Assembly: GCA_020284085.1 (NCBI GenBank)
Contig: JACEVL010001161.1
Coordinates: 3,366,844-3,430,843, forward strand
Direction of reading: 5' to 3'
DNA from: Aporrectodea caliginosa
Taxonomy: Eukaryota > Annelida > Clitellata > Crassiclitellata > Lumbricidae
Length of the DNA: 64,000 nt
The position numbers and the translations under genes are program-made. Of this stretch, positions 22,177 through 33,486 are shown one piece after another; the stretch's first letter is position 1, and every line of letters begins with the position of its first letter. A model generated the notes under the pieces. That model saw only the letters and a list, made by a program, of their open reading frames with translations. It made no database searches and was not told where the DNA came from.

Positions 22177-23411
22177 CAGAGGCGGATCTACCATGAAGCT
22201 ACTTAAGCTTAAGCTTCAGGGTTCCCAGGGCCTCAGGACCCTGAAGACAGTATTAAACTGATGGTATCATATTACAATGATGATAATATAGACCACAAAT
22301 TACACGGTGATTCATTAAAAAACGTCCCCCTACATAAGTTAGCATAACTCGTGTAGATGACCATCAATTTTATTGAAATTTCAGAACAATGACGATTGAT
22401 GTTCTAGCCAAGTGCTACATAAATTGTTTCACATTCAAAGCCAAAATGACGTAACGCGAATGACGAAACTAATGACGTCACGACTATCTCGACAAAATGG
22501 TGTTTACCGAAGAAGATAACATATGCTATAACATTTCTAAGAAAGACTAAATTTACATTACGGTGCAATATTACAGAGATGTTGTACTAAAACAGGGCCT
22601 TTTACCAGACATTCGTGACATTACCGATGAGTAGGCCTATTTCATCTTCCAGCAGGATAGCGCTCCTGCGCACAGAGCACGGGACACTGTTGCGTTACTG
22701 GAAACTGAAACACCTGATTTCATCCCGCCTACTTTGTGGCCACCCAACAGCCCTGATTTAAATCTAGTGGACTATAAGATATGGAGTGTCGTGCAAGAGA
22801 AGGTCTACAGATCTCGAATATGTGATGTCTGTGAGTTGTGGAGGCATGGGACGAAATGGATCAGCGCATCATTGCTGAATCAGTCAAACAGTGGCGTACT
22901 CGTCTTCGCGCATGCGTAGCTGCCAAAGGGGGTCAATTTGAACATAAATTTTAACTTTCCTAATGTTTAGAAATAACGCCTCTGTCTTCCTTTAAAATTT
23001 CTTTCACATAGCATGACATTTGACGGAGTGACAGTGAAATATGCAGGGGGACGTTTTTTAATGAATCACCGTGTAGTAAACGAGTGTCATCAATTCAAAG
23101 AATATTTGCACCTTAGGAAATCACAGAAGGCAGAGGAAAACAAGCCATCTGAAATTCAATGCGCAGAAGTTCTATACCTTAACGACCTTGTAACAGCTGA
23201 CACAACTAACAAAACTGAGCAATTAAGGTTTCTCAATTTAATGCAGAAACAGGTTAATTGCACGCGGGGGATTATGTCCGGGGGTATGTCCTACGCAAAT
23301 CGGAAATTTTGTCCTGGGGATAATGCCAGGAGATTATGTTGTGCAATCAGTTGCAAAGGGGCCCCCATAGCAGTTGAAGCTTCAGGGCCCCAAAATGTAG
23401 ATTCGCCTATG
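22177..23411 (+). mobile_element. Degenerate hAT element inserted in a TATG microsatellite (copy 1)
   Basis: Imperfect terminal inverted repeats (CAGAGGCGGATCTAC at 22177; GTAGATTCGCCTATG ending 23411) are flanked on both sides by TATGTATG. That would be an 8-bp duplication, though the target is itself a TATG array so the duplication is not independent proof. The interior encodes V-V-N-E-C-H-Q-F-K-E-Y-L and later IQCAEVL, shared with copy 2 at 43219-44351. It is interrupted by a mariner at 22303-23073. Near the right end lies a run of GGGGATTATGTCC-like repeats (about 23265-23335), apparently a reduced version of the foldback element found in copy 2. Confidence 0.75.
22303..23073 (+). mobile_element. 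Mariner-type transposon, internally deleted
   Basis: The 33-bp terminal inverted repeats (22303-22335 and 23041-23073) differ at one base. They are flanked by TA at 22301-22302 and 23074-23075, the Tc1/mariner target duplication. Coding remnants at about 22630-22965 read FQQDSAPAHRARDTVALLET and WPPNSPDLNLVDYKIW, which hold the second and third catalytic aspartates of an IS630/Tc1/mariner transposase. The N-terminal DNA-binding region and first aspartate are missing and frames are broken, so it is inactive. The matching empty site exists in the hAT copy at 44.2 kb. Confidence 0.93.
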
Positions 23412-23559
23412 TATGTATGTATGTATTTATGTATGTATGTATGTATGTATGTATGTATGTATGTATGTATGTATGTATGTATGTATGTATGTATGTATGT
23501 ATGTATGTATGTATGTATGTATGTATGTATGTATGTATGTATGTATGTATGTATGTATA
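23412..23559. repeat. TATG microsatellite, right part
   Basis: About 37 TATG units after the hAT element, followed by a degenerate CTGT-rich stretch to about 23755. Confidence 0.95.
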
Positions 23560-23759
23560 TCGTTATGTCTATTTTGGTCTGTCTATATGACTCTCTGCCT
23601 GTCTCCCAACCACTGTGTATGACTGTCTGTCAGCCTGTGTATGTCTGACTGTGTTTGTCTGTCGACCACTGTGTGTCTGTCTCACTGTCTGTCTGCTTGT
23701 ATGTGTTTGGCTGTGTGCGTACGTCTGTGTGTCTGTCTGCTTTGTCTTTCTCTACTAGA

Positions 23760-25480
23760 TGAATCATTTATTAAACATGATATCAGACAAACAATCGATT
23801 TCCAAAGATGTCGTCTGATTATTCAGCAGTGAATAAACCTGAATTTTACGGTCGTTGGCAAATATGTCACGTGTGGGATGTTTGTCCAGAGATTCTGTCC
23901 GTCTGTTCTGTACTAAACTGTCGATAGAACCATCCACACACCCACTTGCATCTCTTAGTTGTCCATTGACCAAAAGAATTCAACTTTAACAAAATTATAT
24001 TATGCTATATAACGTATGTATGACATTGTATGTGTGTATAACGTATGTTGGTATGCATGCATTTATTTATGTATTCACATTTAAACTTGTAGTCTATGCA
24101 AGTATGCATGTAGGTCTACAAACATGCATGTTTGCACTGGTATGTATCTGTGTATGTTACTAGGCATGCATGTAAGAATAATCTATATTTACCCTAGTAT
24201 GTGTATATTTAGATACGTATGTATATGTGTAACTTATGTGATTTGTAAGTGCACACTTACATAACGCCTCTTAAGTAGAGTCATCACAGGTCCTCTCAAC
24301 CTGACAATACAAGGTTTCACTAGATCTGGCCATTAAAGCTCTTCATTTTCCTCCTACGACTAGCCCTTCATTCCCTATGTTCCCCTTGATATACAATAAC
24401 TTCTGTCAGTGAATTCTTGGTTTGAATATATATAATTTATATGTTTGTTTGTTTGAATGTATTAAGCTTGCCATGTACAGTGCTGTGCGTTTGCTGGTGC
24501 TTCTCATTATAGAATATACTTACTTATGTATGTTTGTTTGTTTGCGTGTGTGTTTATTTGTTTAAAGTACGATTATTTAAGTTTAGACATTTATATGGCC
24601 TCAAGAATAGGAAACGCCATATAGATTGTCAACACAGCCCAGGCTTTCTTCCTCAAAAGACAGATATTGAATCCCCAACCCAATAATATTATTCTCGTGA
24701 ACGGGAATCCAGATGAAGATTGTTCCGCATGAAGTTCTATATTATTTTGCGATAACATTTCTATGAAGTTGGGCGCGATGCAGCAGACACAGCTGATAAT
24801 TAGAACACAATTAATGGCAATTGGCAAGATCGTAATTGCAATTATAATTGTAATCGAGTATTTCTACAGCGACTTCTCAGGGTGAGTTAATCAGAGGCAC
24901 TTTCTACGTCATCCTAAATGGTAAATTCCTAAATTTCAGTTAGAACAAAACGCTCATCATTAAGTAAAGTGTTCCGATAATTGGAAAAGCCATCACCGGT
25001 GACTCATGAGTCTGCGTTTCGGTGTTATTTCGCGATTCAGGAATCGTTTGTCTGCGTTTTTGGACGGTGTTTCGTTCCAAGCGATGGAAACGTCGCTTGT
25101 AATGTAATATAATGTAAAGCTTCAAACATTTCTCAGCGCCCACAAAGCCGCGTCAGGGAGACCACTTTATATCACTGGCGCTATATCAAATCAAGTCCGC
25201 AATAGCCAGGCTGCTCTGTTCGTTCCGGTGCCAGGTCAGAATCTGGGAGGTCGCTGCCATTGTACCGGTCTATTGAAGAGCAATCGGGATTGTTTAATCT
25301 AACGAAGGAAGGTTGAGAAGAGTCTTTGGGGGCATTTTGTTTATTAGTATGGTATTTTGTGACAGGATCAATCGTCAGCCATAGAGCGTGTGTGCGGAAG
25401 TCCATCACTTGAGACTTTTCTAGATATCTGAGCATAGCTTAAATGCCATTAAATTTTTAACATCATAAGATGACGTTAAA
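23760..25480. other. Unique DNA, nothing recognised
   Basis: Loose TATG/GTAT-rich text to about 24240, then unremarkable sequence. No coding motif, SINE head or inverted repeat seen. Confidence 0.4.
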
Positions 25481-25612
25481 AATTATATATATATTATATA
25501 ATAGATATATATATATATACTAGATATATATTATATCTTTGTGTAGGCTTGCGTAGAGAGCTCCTCTGATTGGCTGTGTTTGTGAATACAAATTTATTTA
25601 GAGCCGCTTAAA

Positions 25613-25832
25613 GAGGTTCCATGGTAGGCCTCTTGAGGTTCCATGGTAAGCCTCTTGAGGTTCCATGGTAGGCCTCTTGATGTTCCATGGTAGGCCTCTT
25701 GATGTTCCATGGTAGGCCTCTTGAGGTTCCATGGTAGGCCTCTTGATGAAGTTGAAGTTCCATGGTTGGCCTCTTGAGGTTCCATGGTAGGCCTCTTGAT
25801 GAAGTTGAAGTTCCATGGTTGGCCTCTTGAAG
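25613..25832. repeat. 22-bp minisatellite of GAGGTTCCATGGTAGGCCTCTT
   Basis: Seven 22-base units (GAGGTTCCATGGTAGGCCTC then TT), with GATGTT variants, and two longer 31-base units containing GATGAAGTTGAAGTTCCATG. Each unit carries CCATGG and AGGCCT palindromes. All three minus-strand frames are open through it, which is a consequence of the repeat and not evidence of a gene. Confidence 0.9.
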
Positions 25833-25839
25833 CATCGCT

Positions 25840-27230
25840 AAATAAATTTCTATTAACAAGCACAGTTACAACTCACAAGAGATGTACAAGATATGCACGT
25901 ATACCCGCAACAAGTCATCTTCCTGTAGGCTCCCGAATGTCCGCGGATGCTACGATAAATAATTGCTGGATAAACCTACTTCGACAAAGGAAGCATGACA
26001 GCTTAGCGCAATTTATATGGCGGTTGATGGAAGAATGATGACGCAGATCGTGCGTAAAGTTTCGAGATGACAGTTATGAAGCGCTAGTTAATCCTTACTA
26101 TGCGACGATGCGGGAAAGTTCTTCATTACTGTGTAGTTTTGGATAATTTTTTCTGCAGTTGATAGCATCTCGGTGGATCTATGAGGACTGAGGAGAGGTT
26201 TATTGAGCGGCGAGGGACGAATACCTAATACTTATCAGTGTTCTTGGTCCAGATTCATACGAGCCATTGGTTGATTTCTTATATATACAAGATATTGGGT
26301 TGCTATAACAAGGCAATTTTATGGTTGGAAATACAGTTTAGGTAAACGAACACGTTTCACGGCATCCTATGACATGGCTGATTTCCTGATGATTTATTAT
26401 GCTAGGCAGCTGTGCTTTCATTTTCCTGATTTGCCGTATACTGCTAATTAGTTTGACAAATAATAGTTTTGCTATCATTGCTCTAGGCCTGTAGAGTATG
26501 ACATCGGCTACTGGGATACAATGTCATACTGTACTGTGTTATCATGCAACTGTAGGCCTACTGCACTTTCTGTACATGCAATTACGGCTTAGGCGTTTGG
26601 AGGCCGAGGCCTGAGTCCGAGTCTGTTTGAATGATTAAAGCACGTGCGTTGCAAGTGGTACAAGTCGCTACGTTATACATTTTGAAACAAAATATGTAAT
26701 TTCCTATCCAATAATTAAAGTGTTTTCGGCGTTAAACTGTTGAACTTCTGGGTCAATTCGTATTGTTCCTGTAACTGCATGTATGTAAGCCTACATACAG
26801 TTGTTTGCCCTATAAACTGAATTCTTACCAATAGGCCTGTGTGAGTAACTCTATTTTCCTCAACCTTGACTCTGCATCCACTATGTAATTATTATGTCGT
26901 TATTACAATTACAATTGCAATTTATTTAAAAATTGCTATAGATCTGTAGGGAAAGAAATTAATAACCTGTCTTTTTAAATGACTGTATAAGGAATCTTGT
27001 TAGCACCAATGCAACCCATATAACACTGCTTCGTTGTATCCAGGGTTTAGTACTGAAGCGGGTGCAGTGATAGAAATTTTTAAACTTGCACGCCTCTAAA
27101 CATTTGGCGAGATATGTAAATTCTAAACATAGACTGTTTTAGATTTAGAGTTAGACTGGGTTTGGTGTTTAGTCCTGCTGGACGATTCTTTCAACTAGTC
27201 GAAGTTTTTGTCTCTGTTTGAGGATGTTAT
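25840..27230. other. Unique DNA, nothing recognised
   Basis: No domain-bearing frame or repeat structure found between the 22-bp minisatellite and the LINE. Confidence 0.4.
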
Positions 27231-27780
27231 TAATTCTCAACCAGTTATGCTTGTGTGTCACTACAATCGCAGTTACAACGCTTACAACGGAACCATCTTC
27301 TCCATTTACATGTTACCCAAATCTCTTCCTGGATGACATCAAATCTCCTGTGCTTGAGCCGCTGTAAAACTGAATTCATACTGATAGGAATGCGTCAGCA
27401 ACTCAAGAAAATTCCAGGTCCCTCTATTTCACTCAACCTTGACTCTGCATCCACCGACACAATCACCGCAAATTCTCCTGTCCGCAACCTAGGTGTGATT
27501 TTTTTAACCAAAACTTTAGCTTCTCCGATTACATCACCCATCTTTCCCGCTCGTGCTTCATACACATCCTCGACCTTCGCAGAATCCGCCCTAAACTCGA
27601 TTTCAAAACTGCATCTACAACCACCACATCCATAGCCTAGTTCACGTTAAATTAGACTTCTGTAATTCTCTCTTTCTCAACATAGATTTCACCCAAATAA
27701 ACCGCCTCCGAGCTATTCAGAATGCTCTCGCCCGTGCTGTCACCAAAACACCCACGAACCACCACATCACTCCTGTCCTC
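27230..27780 (+). pseudogene. LINE reverse transcriptase fragment, 5' part
   Basis: Non-LTR retrotransposon remnant covering the part after the RT catalytic motifs. Recognisable are SSWMTSNLLCLSRCKTEFIL, then SPVRNLGVIF, then after a frameshift LDFCNSLFLN, IQNALARAVTK and TPVL. This is the order seen in the C-terminal part of CR1/L2/Crack-like polymerases. It breaks at 27781 where another element is inserted and continues at about 29558. Several frameshifts make it a pseudogene. Confidence 0.85.
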
Positions 27781-27915
27781 AATCAATCAATCAATTTCGT
27801 TTATTCACAACACCAAGCTGACCGGTCGCAACTTGTTACAGGTAACAGATAGGAAAAATTGTCTAAGCCCTGACAGTTAGTTATTAAATGGGTTGATATA
27901 GCAAATATTATCTCT

Positions 27916-29470
27916 CAGGGGTGGACTGGGCCGCCGGGACACCGGGAAGATTCCCGGTGGGCCGCCAGGACCGGTGATATAATAATTTAATCAATTTAGT
28001 ACAGATGATACAGGTTTTTTACAAAAAATTGCGGCATCGGTTAACCGGTTTTTAGTTTCGGTTAACCGGTTTGTAAATTAACTGAAAAAGAGCAATGCAT
28101 ACTTACTTACCTACAGTGCTCCGTACAGCCAGCGGCCGCCATGTTAGATAAGAATTTACATCTTCCATTCTACTTCCGGCGTCTTCCACTGAGTTTGTTT
28201 TGATAAAATTTCTTTTAAATTTGTTAGTTAGTAATAAGTAATATTAATTAAATAAGATATGTTACGGTTATGAGTGATATAAATCCGAAACGTAAATGTA
28301 AAGGTGGTGCGGAGAAAGTAAGAGATAAGAAACTAAAGATTCTTGGTAAAGATGGAGCTAAATGCCGAAATCTAGTCGATTTATTTAAAGCCACTCCAAT
28401 TCAAACTGAAGACACCAGCTCTCAACAAACACCTTCTGCAAGTAAACAACCCGACACAAATCGAAACGATGAAAACAATCAGCATTCGGTCCAATCAGTC
28501 GTGCCAACAAACTTTATTCCCACCTTACATTTAGAAAATGTTACGGAGCCGTCGGAGTTAACTGACAACACAACGCTGGCAGTGGCAGATCTAAATGCCG
28601 AGAATGATAGTTCAGAAGAAGTGACAGAAACTTCAGTTATCGATGATAAAAACACCAGTTACTATTTCAAACGTCCTCGACAGAATACTTTACAATCGTT
28701 TTTTAAATTTCACCCAATACAACCTAGTGTGAGTGAAACTGATCTACCATTTACAAATGCGTATCGGGTATTTTTCAGAAGCAATGGTATCAATAGGAAT
28801 TGGGTGTCATACTGTAAAGAATCTAAAGCATTGTTTTGCACAGTATGCTTAGCATATGGCAAGACTGACGATATGAACTCATTCACAACGGGAATGAATT
28901 CCTGGAAACATGTGCATCAAAGAATAGAGGAACATGAAAACAGCAAATATCACGAGAAGTGTGTGGAAGCTCATTTAATGTCTGTAAGTGGAAGAGACAT
29001 TGATAGCATTTTATTCTCTCAGCAAAGTAAACGAAGGTACCAAGAAGTTCAAGAAAAGAGACAAGTGCTGGAAAGAGTAATTGAGATTCTGAAAATGATT
29101 GGAAAACGTGGTCTCAGTTATCGGTCAAAAAATGATGCTGCATATACATTAAACGACGATACAATCGATCATGGAAATTTCTTGGAAATATTATTATTAA
29201 ACAGCAATAATACCATCACAGTGAGTCCGAATAAATTGATTTATAACTTGAGTTGACGCATTCTTAATATTTTATATATAATTATAAATTATATATGCGA
29301 TTTATCGTTTTTTGTTATTGCATAATGTAATTTGTAAAGTGACCCATGACTTTGGAGGTCACTGGCCCTCGGGTATGCATGAAAAAATGCACAAAGAAAA
29401 TAAAAGTCATGAAGTTAGGGCCGCTTTTTGTTTTTTTCCCGGGCCGCTTGAACTCCCCAGTCCACCCCTG
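27916..29470 (+). mobile_element. hAT DNA transposon, internally deleted, with exact ends
   Basis: The ends are inverted repeats: CAGGGGTGGACTGG at 27916 and CCAGTCCACCCCTG ending at 29470. On both sides sits the identical 8-bp duplication TTATCTCT (27908-27915 and 29471-29478), the signature of hAT transposition. At 1.55 kb it is much shorter than a complete autonomous hAT. It encodes only the N-terminal part of a transposase (28270-29256) and no DDE or dimerisation domain. Near the left end two palindromic CGGTTAACCGGTTT motifs lie in tandem (about 28038-28071), possibly transposase-binding sites (inference). The intact target duplications and terminal repeats suggest recent insertion. It sits inside another element that interrupts a LINE. 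Confidence 0.93.
28270..29256 (+). pseudogene. Truncated hAT transposase (TTF-type zinc finger, ZMYM1-like)
   Basis: A 328-codon frame without internal stops. Residues 1-150 are basic, then low in complexity and rich in S, T, N and Q. Residues about 160-240 form a TTF-type zinc finger: a W-V-S-Y-C segment, then ALFCTVCLAYG and a run of histidines (WKHVHQRIEEHENSKYHEKC). Residues about 255-315 match the start of the hAT catalytic region (RVIEILKMIGKRGLSYRS, then GNFLEIL). The frame then ends abruptly. The RNase H-like catalytic core and the C-terminal hATC dimerisation region are missing, so no active transposase can be made. Such N-terminal pieces can still bind DNA; repressor function here would be speculation. 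Confidence 0.85.
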
Positions 29471-29557
29471 TTATCTCTGCTCTAACGGTTAGTTAATAAA
29501 GAAGAATTACAGTAGGCTAGTGGCAATGTTAGTTAGGGCAACGAACGAGGTAACCAA

Positions 29558-30137
29558 TACTGTCAAAACACTCCACTGGCTCAAAGTACCTGAACGAATA
29601 GAATATAAAGTCATATCGCACACTTCAATGCTCCCAGTCTTCCTACCTCCGTCAGTTGTTCACGGACCAACCACTTCGTCCAACCCAATCCTCTTCCACC
29701 CTCACATTGTTCCGCCCTTCCGTCACCTCATCACTTAAATCACTTAAATTATTTTGCAAATTGCTCCACAACCATATCTGTCCTGCCTCTTTGGAGCAAA
29801 CTCCCGCCAGTATTACGACAAATATCTGACCCACCCGACGAACTCACCAAAACCTCACCTCTTCCTATCTCTCCACCGGTCTTCCACTCAAAACTGAAAA
29901 TACTGCTTTGTCACACATTCTATCCCGATTCCTCTTCTTCCCCTCACCTCCCTCGCCGTTTCAACTCTAAACACCACCCACCTTAGCCGTCTGACTGTTT
30001 GACTGCCTGACCCTTTGAATCTTTATTCTTGGCCCTCTGCCTATCGAATCTATTTGATTAAGCGCCTGTGAATAAGCTGGTTCCCGCGACCTCGCTTTTA
30101 GGCGCTGAAGAAATTTCGAGATTATGATAACGATTTT
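29558..30137 (+). pseudogene. LINE fragment, 3' part and 3' UTR
   Basis: Continuation of the 27230 LINE. KTLHWLKVPERIEYKVISHT directly continues the interrupted reading frame. The C-terminal region ends around 29960. The 3' UTR finishes with a family-specific end, GCGCCTGTGAATAAGCTGGT then GGCGCTGAAGAAATTTCGAG and GATTATGATAACGATT. The same 3' end recurs at about 5550, 33893 (reverse), 39820 and 10982 (reverse). Confidence 0.85.
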
Positions 30138-30188
30138 GAGGTCCCTATAGCAGAAAAGGCGCCATATAAAGATCAGATACATACCAAC

Positions 30189-30408
30189 GATGTATGTATG
30201 TATGTATGTATGTATGTATGTATGTATGTATGTATGTATGTATGTATGTATGTATGTATGTATGTATGTATGCATGTATGTATGTATGTATGCATGCATG
30301 TATGTATGTATGTATGTATGTATGTATGTATGTATGTATGTATGTATGTATGTATGTATGTATGTATGTATGTATGTATGTATGTATGTATGTATGTTTG
30401 TATGTATA
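30189..30408. repeat. TATG microsatellite
   Basis: About 55 units with GCATG interruptions near 30272 and 30292-30298. Confidence 0.97.
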
Positions 30409-30423
30409 CAAATTGGGCCATTT

Positions 30424-30500
30424 GGGTAGCACGTTGGCAGACTGTTAATGCGCTTCTCTTTCAAACGTGTGTTAGGGGTTCGAATCCCTGAAGGTAGTTC
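30424..30500 (+). mobile_element. tRNA-like SINE head
   Basis: GTAGCACGTTGGCAGACTGT resembles an A box region and TTAGGGGTTCGAATCCCTGA is a B box with its stem. There is no closed acceptor stem. It lies between a TATG microsatellite and a MITE. Confidence 0.45.
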
Positions 30501-30534
30501 GAAATTGATAATTGTTGCAAGGTTATGTGTGGTG

Positions 30535-30645
30535 CCCTGCCAGCATTTACTTGAGCATTAGATGGTACCCATATGGGCTACATACGAGTCCCATGTGAAA
30601 ATATTGGTCCTGTATATGAGCTTTATGTGGGCCTATTTGGCAGGG
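30535..30645 (+). mobile_element. About 110-bp palindrome-rich MITE (reference copy)
   Basis: The ends are inverted: CCCTGCCAGCAT on the left and TTGGCAGGG on the right. The body is made of half-palindromes such as TACCCATATGGGCTACATA, AGTCCCATGTG and GGTCCTGTATA. Homologous copies lie at 8108-8214 (reverse), 2137-2230, 3826-3925 and 42264-42342. No coding potential. Confidence 0.65.
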
Positions 30646-30649
30646 TGGC

Positions 30650-31340
30650 TAAGTACCCCGAAATATTTCATTTTTTTTCTGCTGTGTTCGCTATCCAGCC
30701 CAGAGATCTCTGAGCCCCGATATCGCTTCTCTGAAAACTGTCAATATCGAATTCTGCAGAATTATTCATTTGGTTGATTAAATATCTCATCGTCTTAAAA
30801 ATATAGAATTAAAGAAAAGCAGACTCGGTCGTGGTTTCGTCTTGCCAGGTCGGAATCGTCTCTCATGATTTTCTTCTGTGATAGCGCTATATATAAATTT
30901 ACCATTGAAATAACAATTACAAGAAATAAGGAATGATAATGAACCATGTGGAATTTCGAATGCGAAACATGAAATAATTTTTATTTTCGAAAAAAAATTA
31001 CCTAAATTTTCTTAATTGCTATTAAATTGCTCAACCGATACATTACAGAGCCACATCGCTACTACACTCTTCAGTCTATTGGCTGCTCACTTATTACCCC
31101 CACGTGTACCTAGAACGCTTCTGCGACTGTTTTCTTTGACAACAGTGAACGTTAGATGTTGTCTGCAGTAAGCTGGCTAAATATGGATGTTAGATGCAAT
31201 CAGACAACTCAGTGTTGCAGAGCGAGGAGATCTGCTCTATCGATCTATCTATATATTCAAAGATAAATCAATAGATTGATGGACGAATGGATAGAAGGAT
31301 GGATGAAAGGACTGAATGGATTTATATATAGATTGTGTGC
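30650..31340. other. Unique DNA, nothing recognised
   Basis: No coding or repeat structure seen. Confidence 0.4.
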
Positions 31341-31341
31341 G

Positions 31342-31344
31342 AGA

Positions 31345-31386
<42 letters not shown>

Positions 31387-31605
31387 CACAGAGAGACAGA
31401 GAGAGACAGAGACAGAGACAGAAATACAGAGGCAGAGAGACAGAGACAGAGACAGACAGACAGGCGGAGACAGAGACAGAGCAGAGACAGAGACAGAGGC
31501 AGAGGCAGAGACAGAACAGAGACATACACAGACAGACAGACAGAGGAGAGAGAGAGAGAGACAGAGACAGAGACATTGACAGAGACAGAAAGAGATAATC
31601 AGGGG
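31342..31605. repeat. GAGA/CAGAGA purine-rich microsatellite
   Basis: GA run followed by irregular CAGAGA units; pure purine apart from scattered C and T. A closely similar block lies at 32390-32615. Confidence 0.9.
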
Positions 31606-31859
31606 AAACTGAGGTTGGAAACGAATCAGACAATGCATGGAAATGTTTTGAAGAGATGAAACGCCGTCTGACAGATAGGCAGATGAATGACAACAGCCAG
31701 CGAGGCATTTGGGGGCCATCATCCCAAGCGACCGCTTACTATTACTACGTCATTTAAGACTGCACAATGTAGGCCTGCGTTCGTCTTTTTCACACGATGA
31801 GAAACGCCTTCGATGGCCAGAGGTGCGGCTCAACCAAAGACCGTGAAGAGCAGATCCTA

Positions 31860-31896
31860 CTCTGACTGACTGACTGACTGACTGACTGACTGACTA
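31860..31896. repeat. CTGA tetranucleotide repeat
   Basis: About nine perfect CTGA units. Confidence 0.97.
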
Positions 31897-32389
31897 ACAG
31901 GCAGCAGGTATAGAACATTATGCGACAACAACTTCCAAAACGGGTCCTCGAACGCTAGTATAGGCGCTCGCTATCAATTATAATTATACACTTCGGTGGT
32001 AGCTTAGTCATCGTCTCAAACGCTAGAGGTCTGTCTCTTGTACACTTGCAGTGGCTCCTATTGACGATCGATGGGGCTTACTCTTGTACTCTTGTACGAG
32101 GAGGGTAATTGTAGACCTTCCCCAAAGTGTCTTCAACATTGAGAGTACATGTTAAATCCAGAACCTGGCTGAATATGTGTAATGTTTGTGCATAGAGCCT
32201 TTTAAAACTCTCTTGACGAACTGAAGTGTCAGGCAAAACAAAATATCCAGTTGAATGCTACCGAATCTCATGGGCCACTTATGAGCAAAATGGGAGCTTC
32301 AAATTCCCAAACGACCCTGAGGGGCTTACTACAGGGGTTTGTAACCCTTTTTGAGTCGTATCAGATGACAACATTTGAGTCATTTTCTG

Positions 32390-32615
32390 AAGAGAGAGAC
32401 AGAGAGAGACACAGAGAGACACAGAGAGACACAGAGAGACACAGATAGACAGAGACAGACAGAAAGACAGAGAGAGAGACAGAGAGAGCACGCGGCAGAG
32501 AGACAGAGACAGGCAGAGACAGACACAGACACAGAGAGGCAGAGACAAATAGACAGAGGCAGAGACAGAGACAGAAGGAGATAGAGAAAGAGAGAGAGAG
32601 GAGGAAGGAGGGAGA
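32390..32615. repeat. GAGA/CAGAGA purine-rich microsatellite, second block
   Basis: GAGACACAGAGAGACACAGA and similar units, ending with GGAGGAAGGAGGGAGAG. It resembles 31342-31605. Confidence 0.9.
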
Positions 32616-33486
32616 GATAGAACCCTGTGGCTCATGTCATGAGGTGGGCGTGAAGACATTTCCTTCGTTATAATATGACTGCGTAAGGTTACGCCGTAAA
32701 CATTATGGACGTAGTCTTGTGGCGTCATTCACGCCAAAGTCCTTCTACCCCTCGTCATTCCCCCAATTCACCCCTCTCGTCACCCCTTTCGCCAGCCAGG
32801 GTTTTGCATCGTACCCTTTCTTGTTATTCTTTGCCAGAAGCACAATGGTATCTCAAGGCACCGCACATACTCTCGCCTCTCCCACTCGCAAGCGCTCAAC
32901 AAAGCGCGACTTATGACTAACGTTACGATTAATAGTGACTCGGTCTATGCGGGGTCTTAAGCACGCGGGGGTTATTAGTAATCATCGGTGGCCGCCGACA
33001 TTTGCCTTAAACGAGACCTGCTGTTTACCTATGGATTAGACTGGTACAGACATCGTTCAGCCGACGTGTTAAATGTTGATTCGATGTGCGAGGAACACCT
33101 TCTGGCAGCTATCACTCGAAACCTATCGTGACTGAATTTATTACGAGTTTTTTTCCTACTGTTCTTACACTGTGCTTGCGCGCGCGTGTGTGTGTCTCTC
33201 TCTTTCTCTCTCGCATCGACAGAAGTTTTCCGGCGATAGGCTCTTGTCTTTGGGCGATCAAATTAAATTCGTGTTTGAACATCTTTGACAAACTGATTGG
33301 CGGCGTTCGTTTGTGCTACATTTGGGCTTTCGTCTTTAGGCGTCTGCTGCTTCTTCGACTTCTCGTGTCTTGCCAGAACACTTGGACCAGTTATAGAAGT
33401 CGGAATCTTCATTCAACAACTCCACTGATTCAGGAAATTCCTACAAAATCGGATTTCGTCAAGGTATTTGACTTGCATGTAATGTC

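Larger units (their letters stand above)
27781..29557 (-). mobile_element. Reverse-oriented SINE/LINE-tail element hosting the hAT
   Basis: Outside the hAT, 27781-27907 and 29479-29557 together form one insertion in a LINE. Read on the minus strand it ends TGAATAAACGAAATTGATTG with further TTGA units, like the short tandem tails of CR1/L2-type LINEs and their SINEs. LINE sequence breaks at CTGTCCTCAA (about 27772-27781) and resumes at CTGTCAAAACACTCC (from about 29555), which suggests a short target duplication beginning CTGTC. Confidence 0.6.

Noticed and set aside
23013..23648. 211-codon frame starting MTFDGVTVKYAGG
   Set aside because: It crosses from the mariner end into hAT copy 1 and then the microsatellite, so it is a chimera of three repeats and not a gene.
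31249..32728. Frames rich in RQRD, SLSLS or ERER
   Set aside because: Translations of GA/CAGAGA simple repeats on either strand.
33349..33461. Possible exon between GTCTTTAG and AAG/GTATTT encoding LIQEIPTKSDFVK at its end
   Set aside because: The splice sites are mediocre, the composition is ordinary and no partner exon or domain was found.
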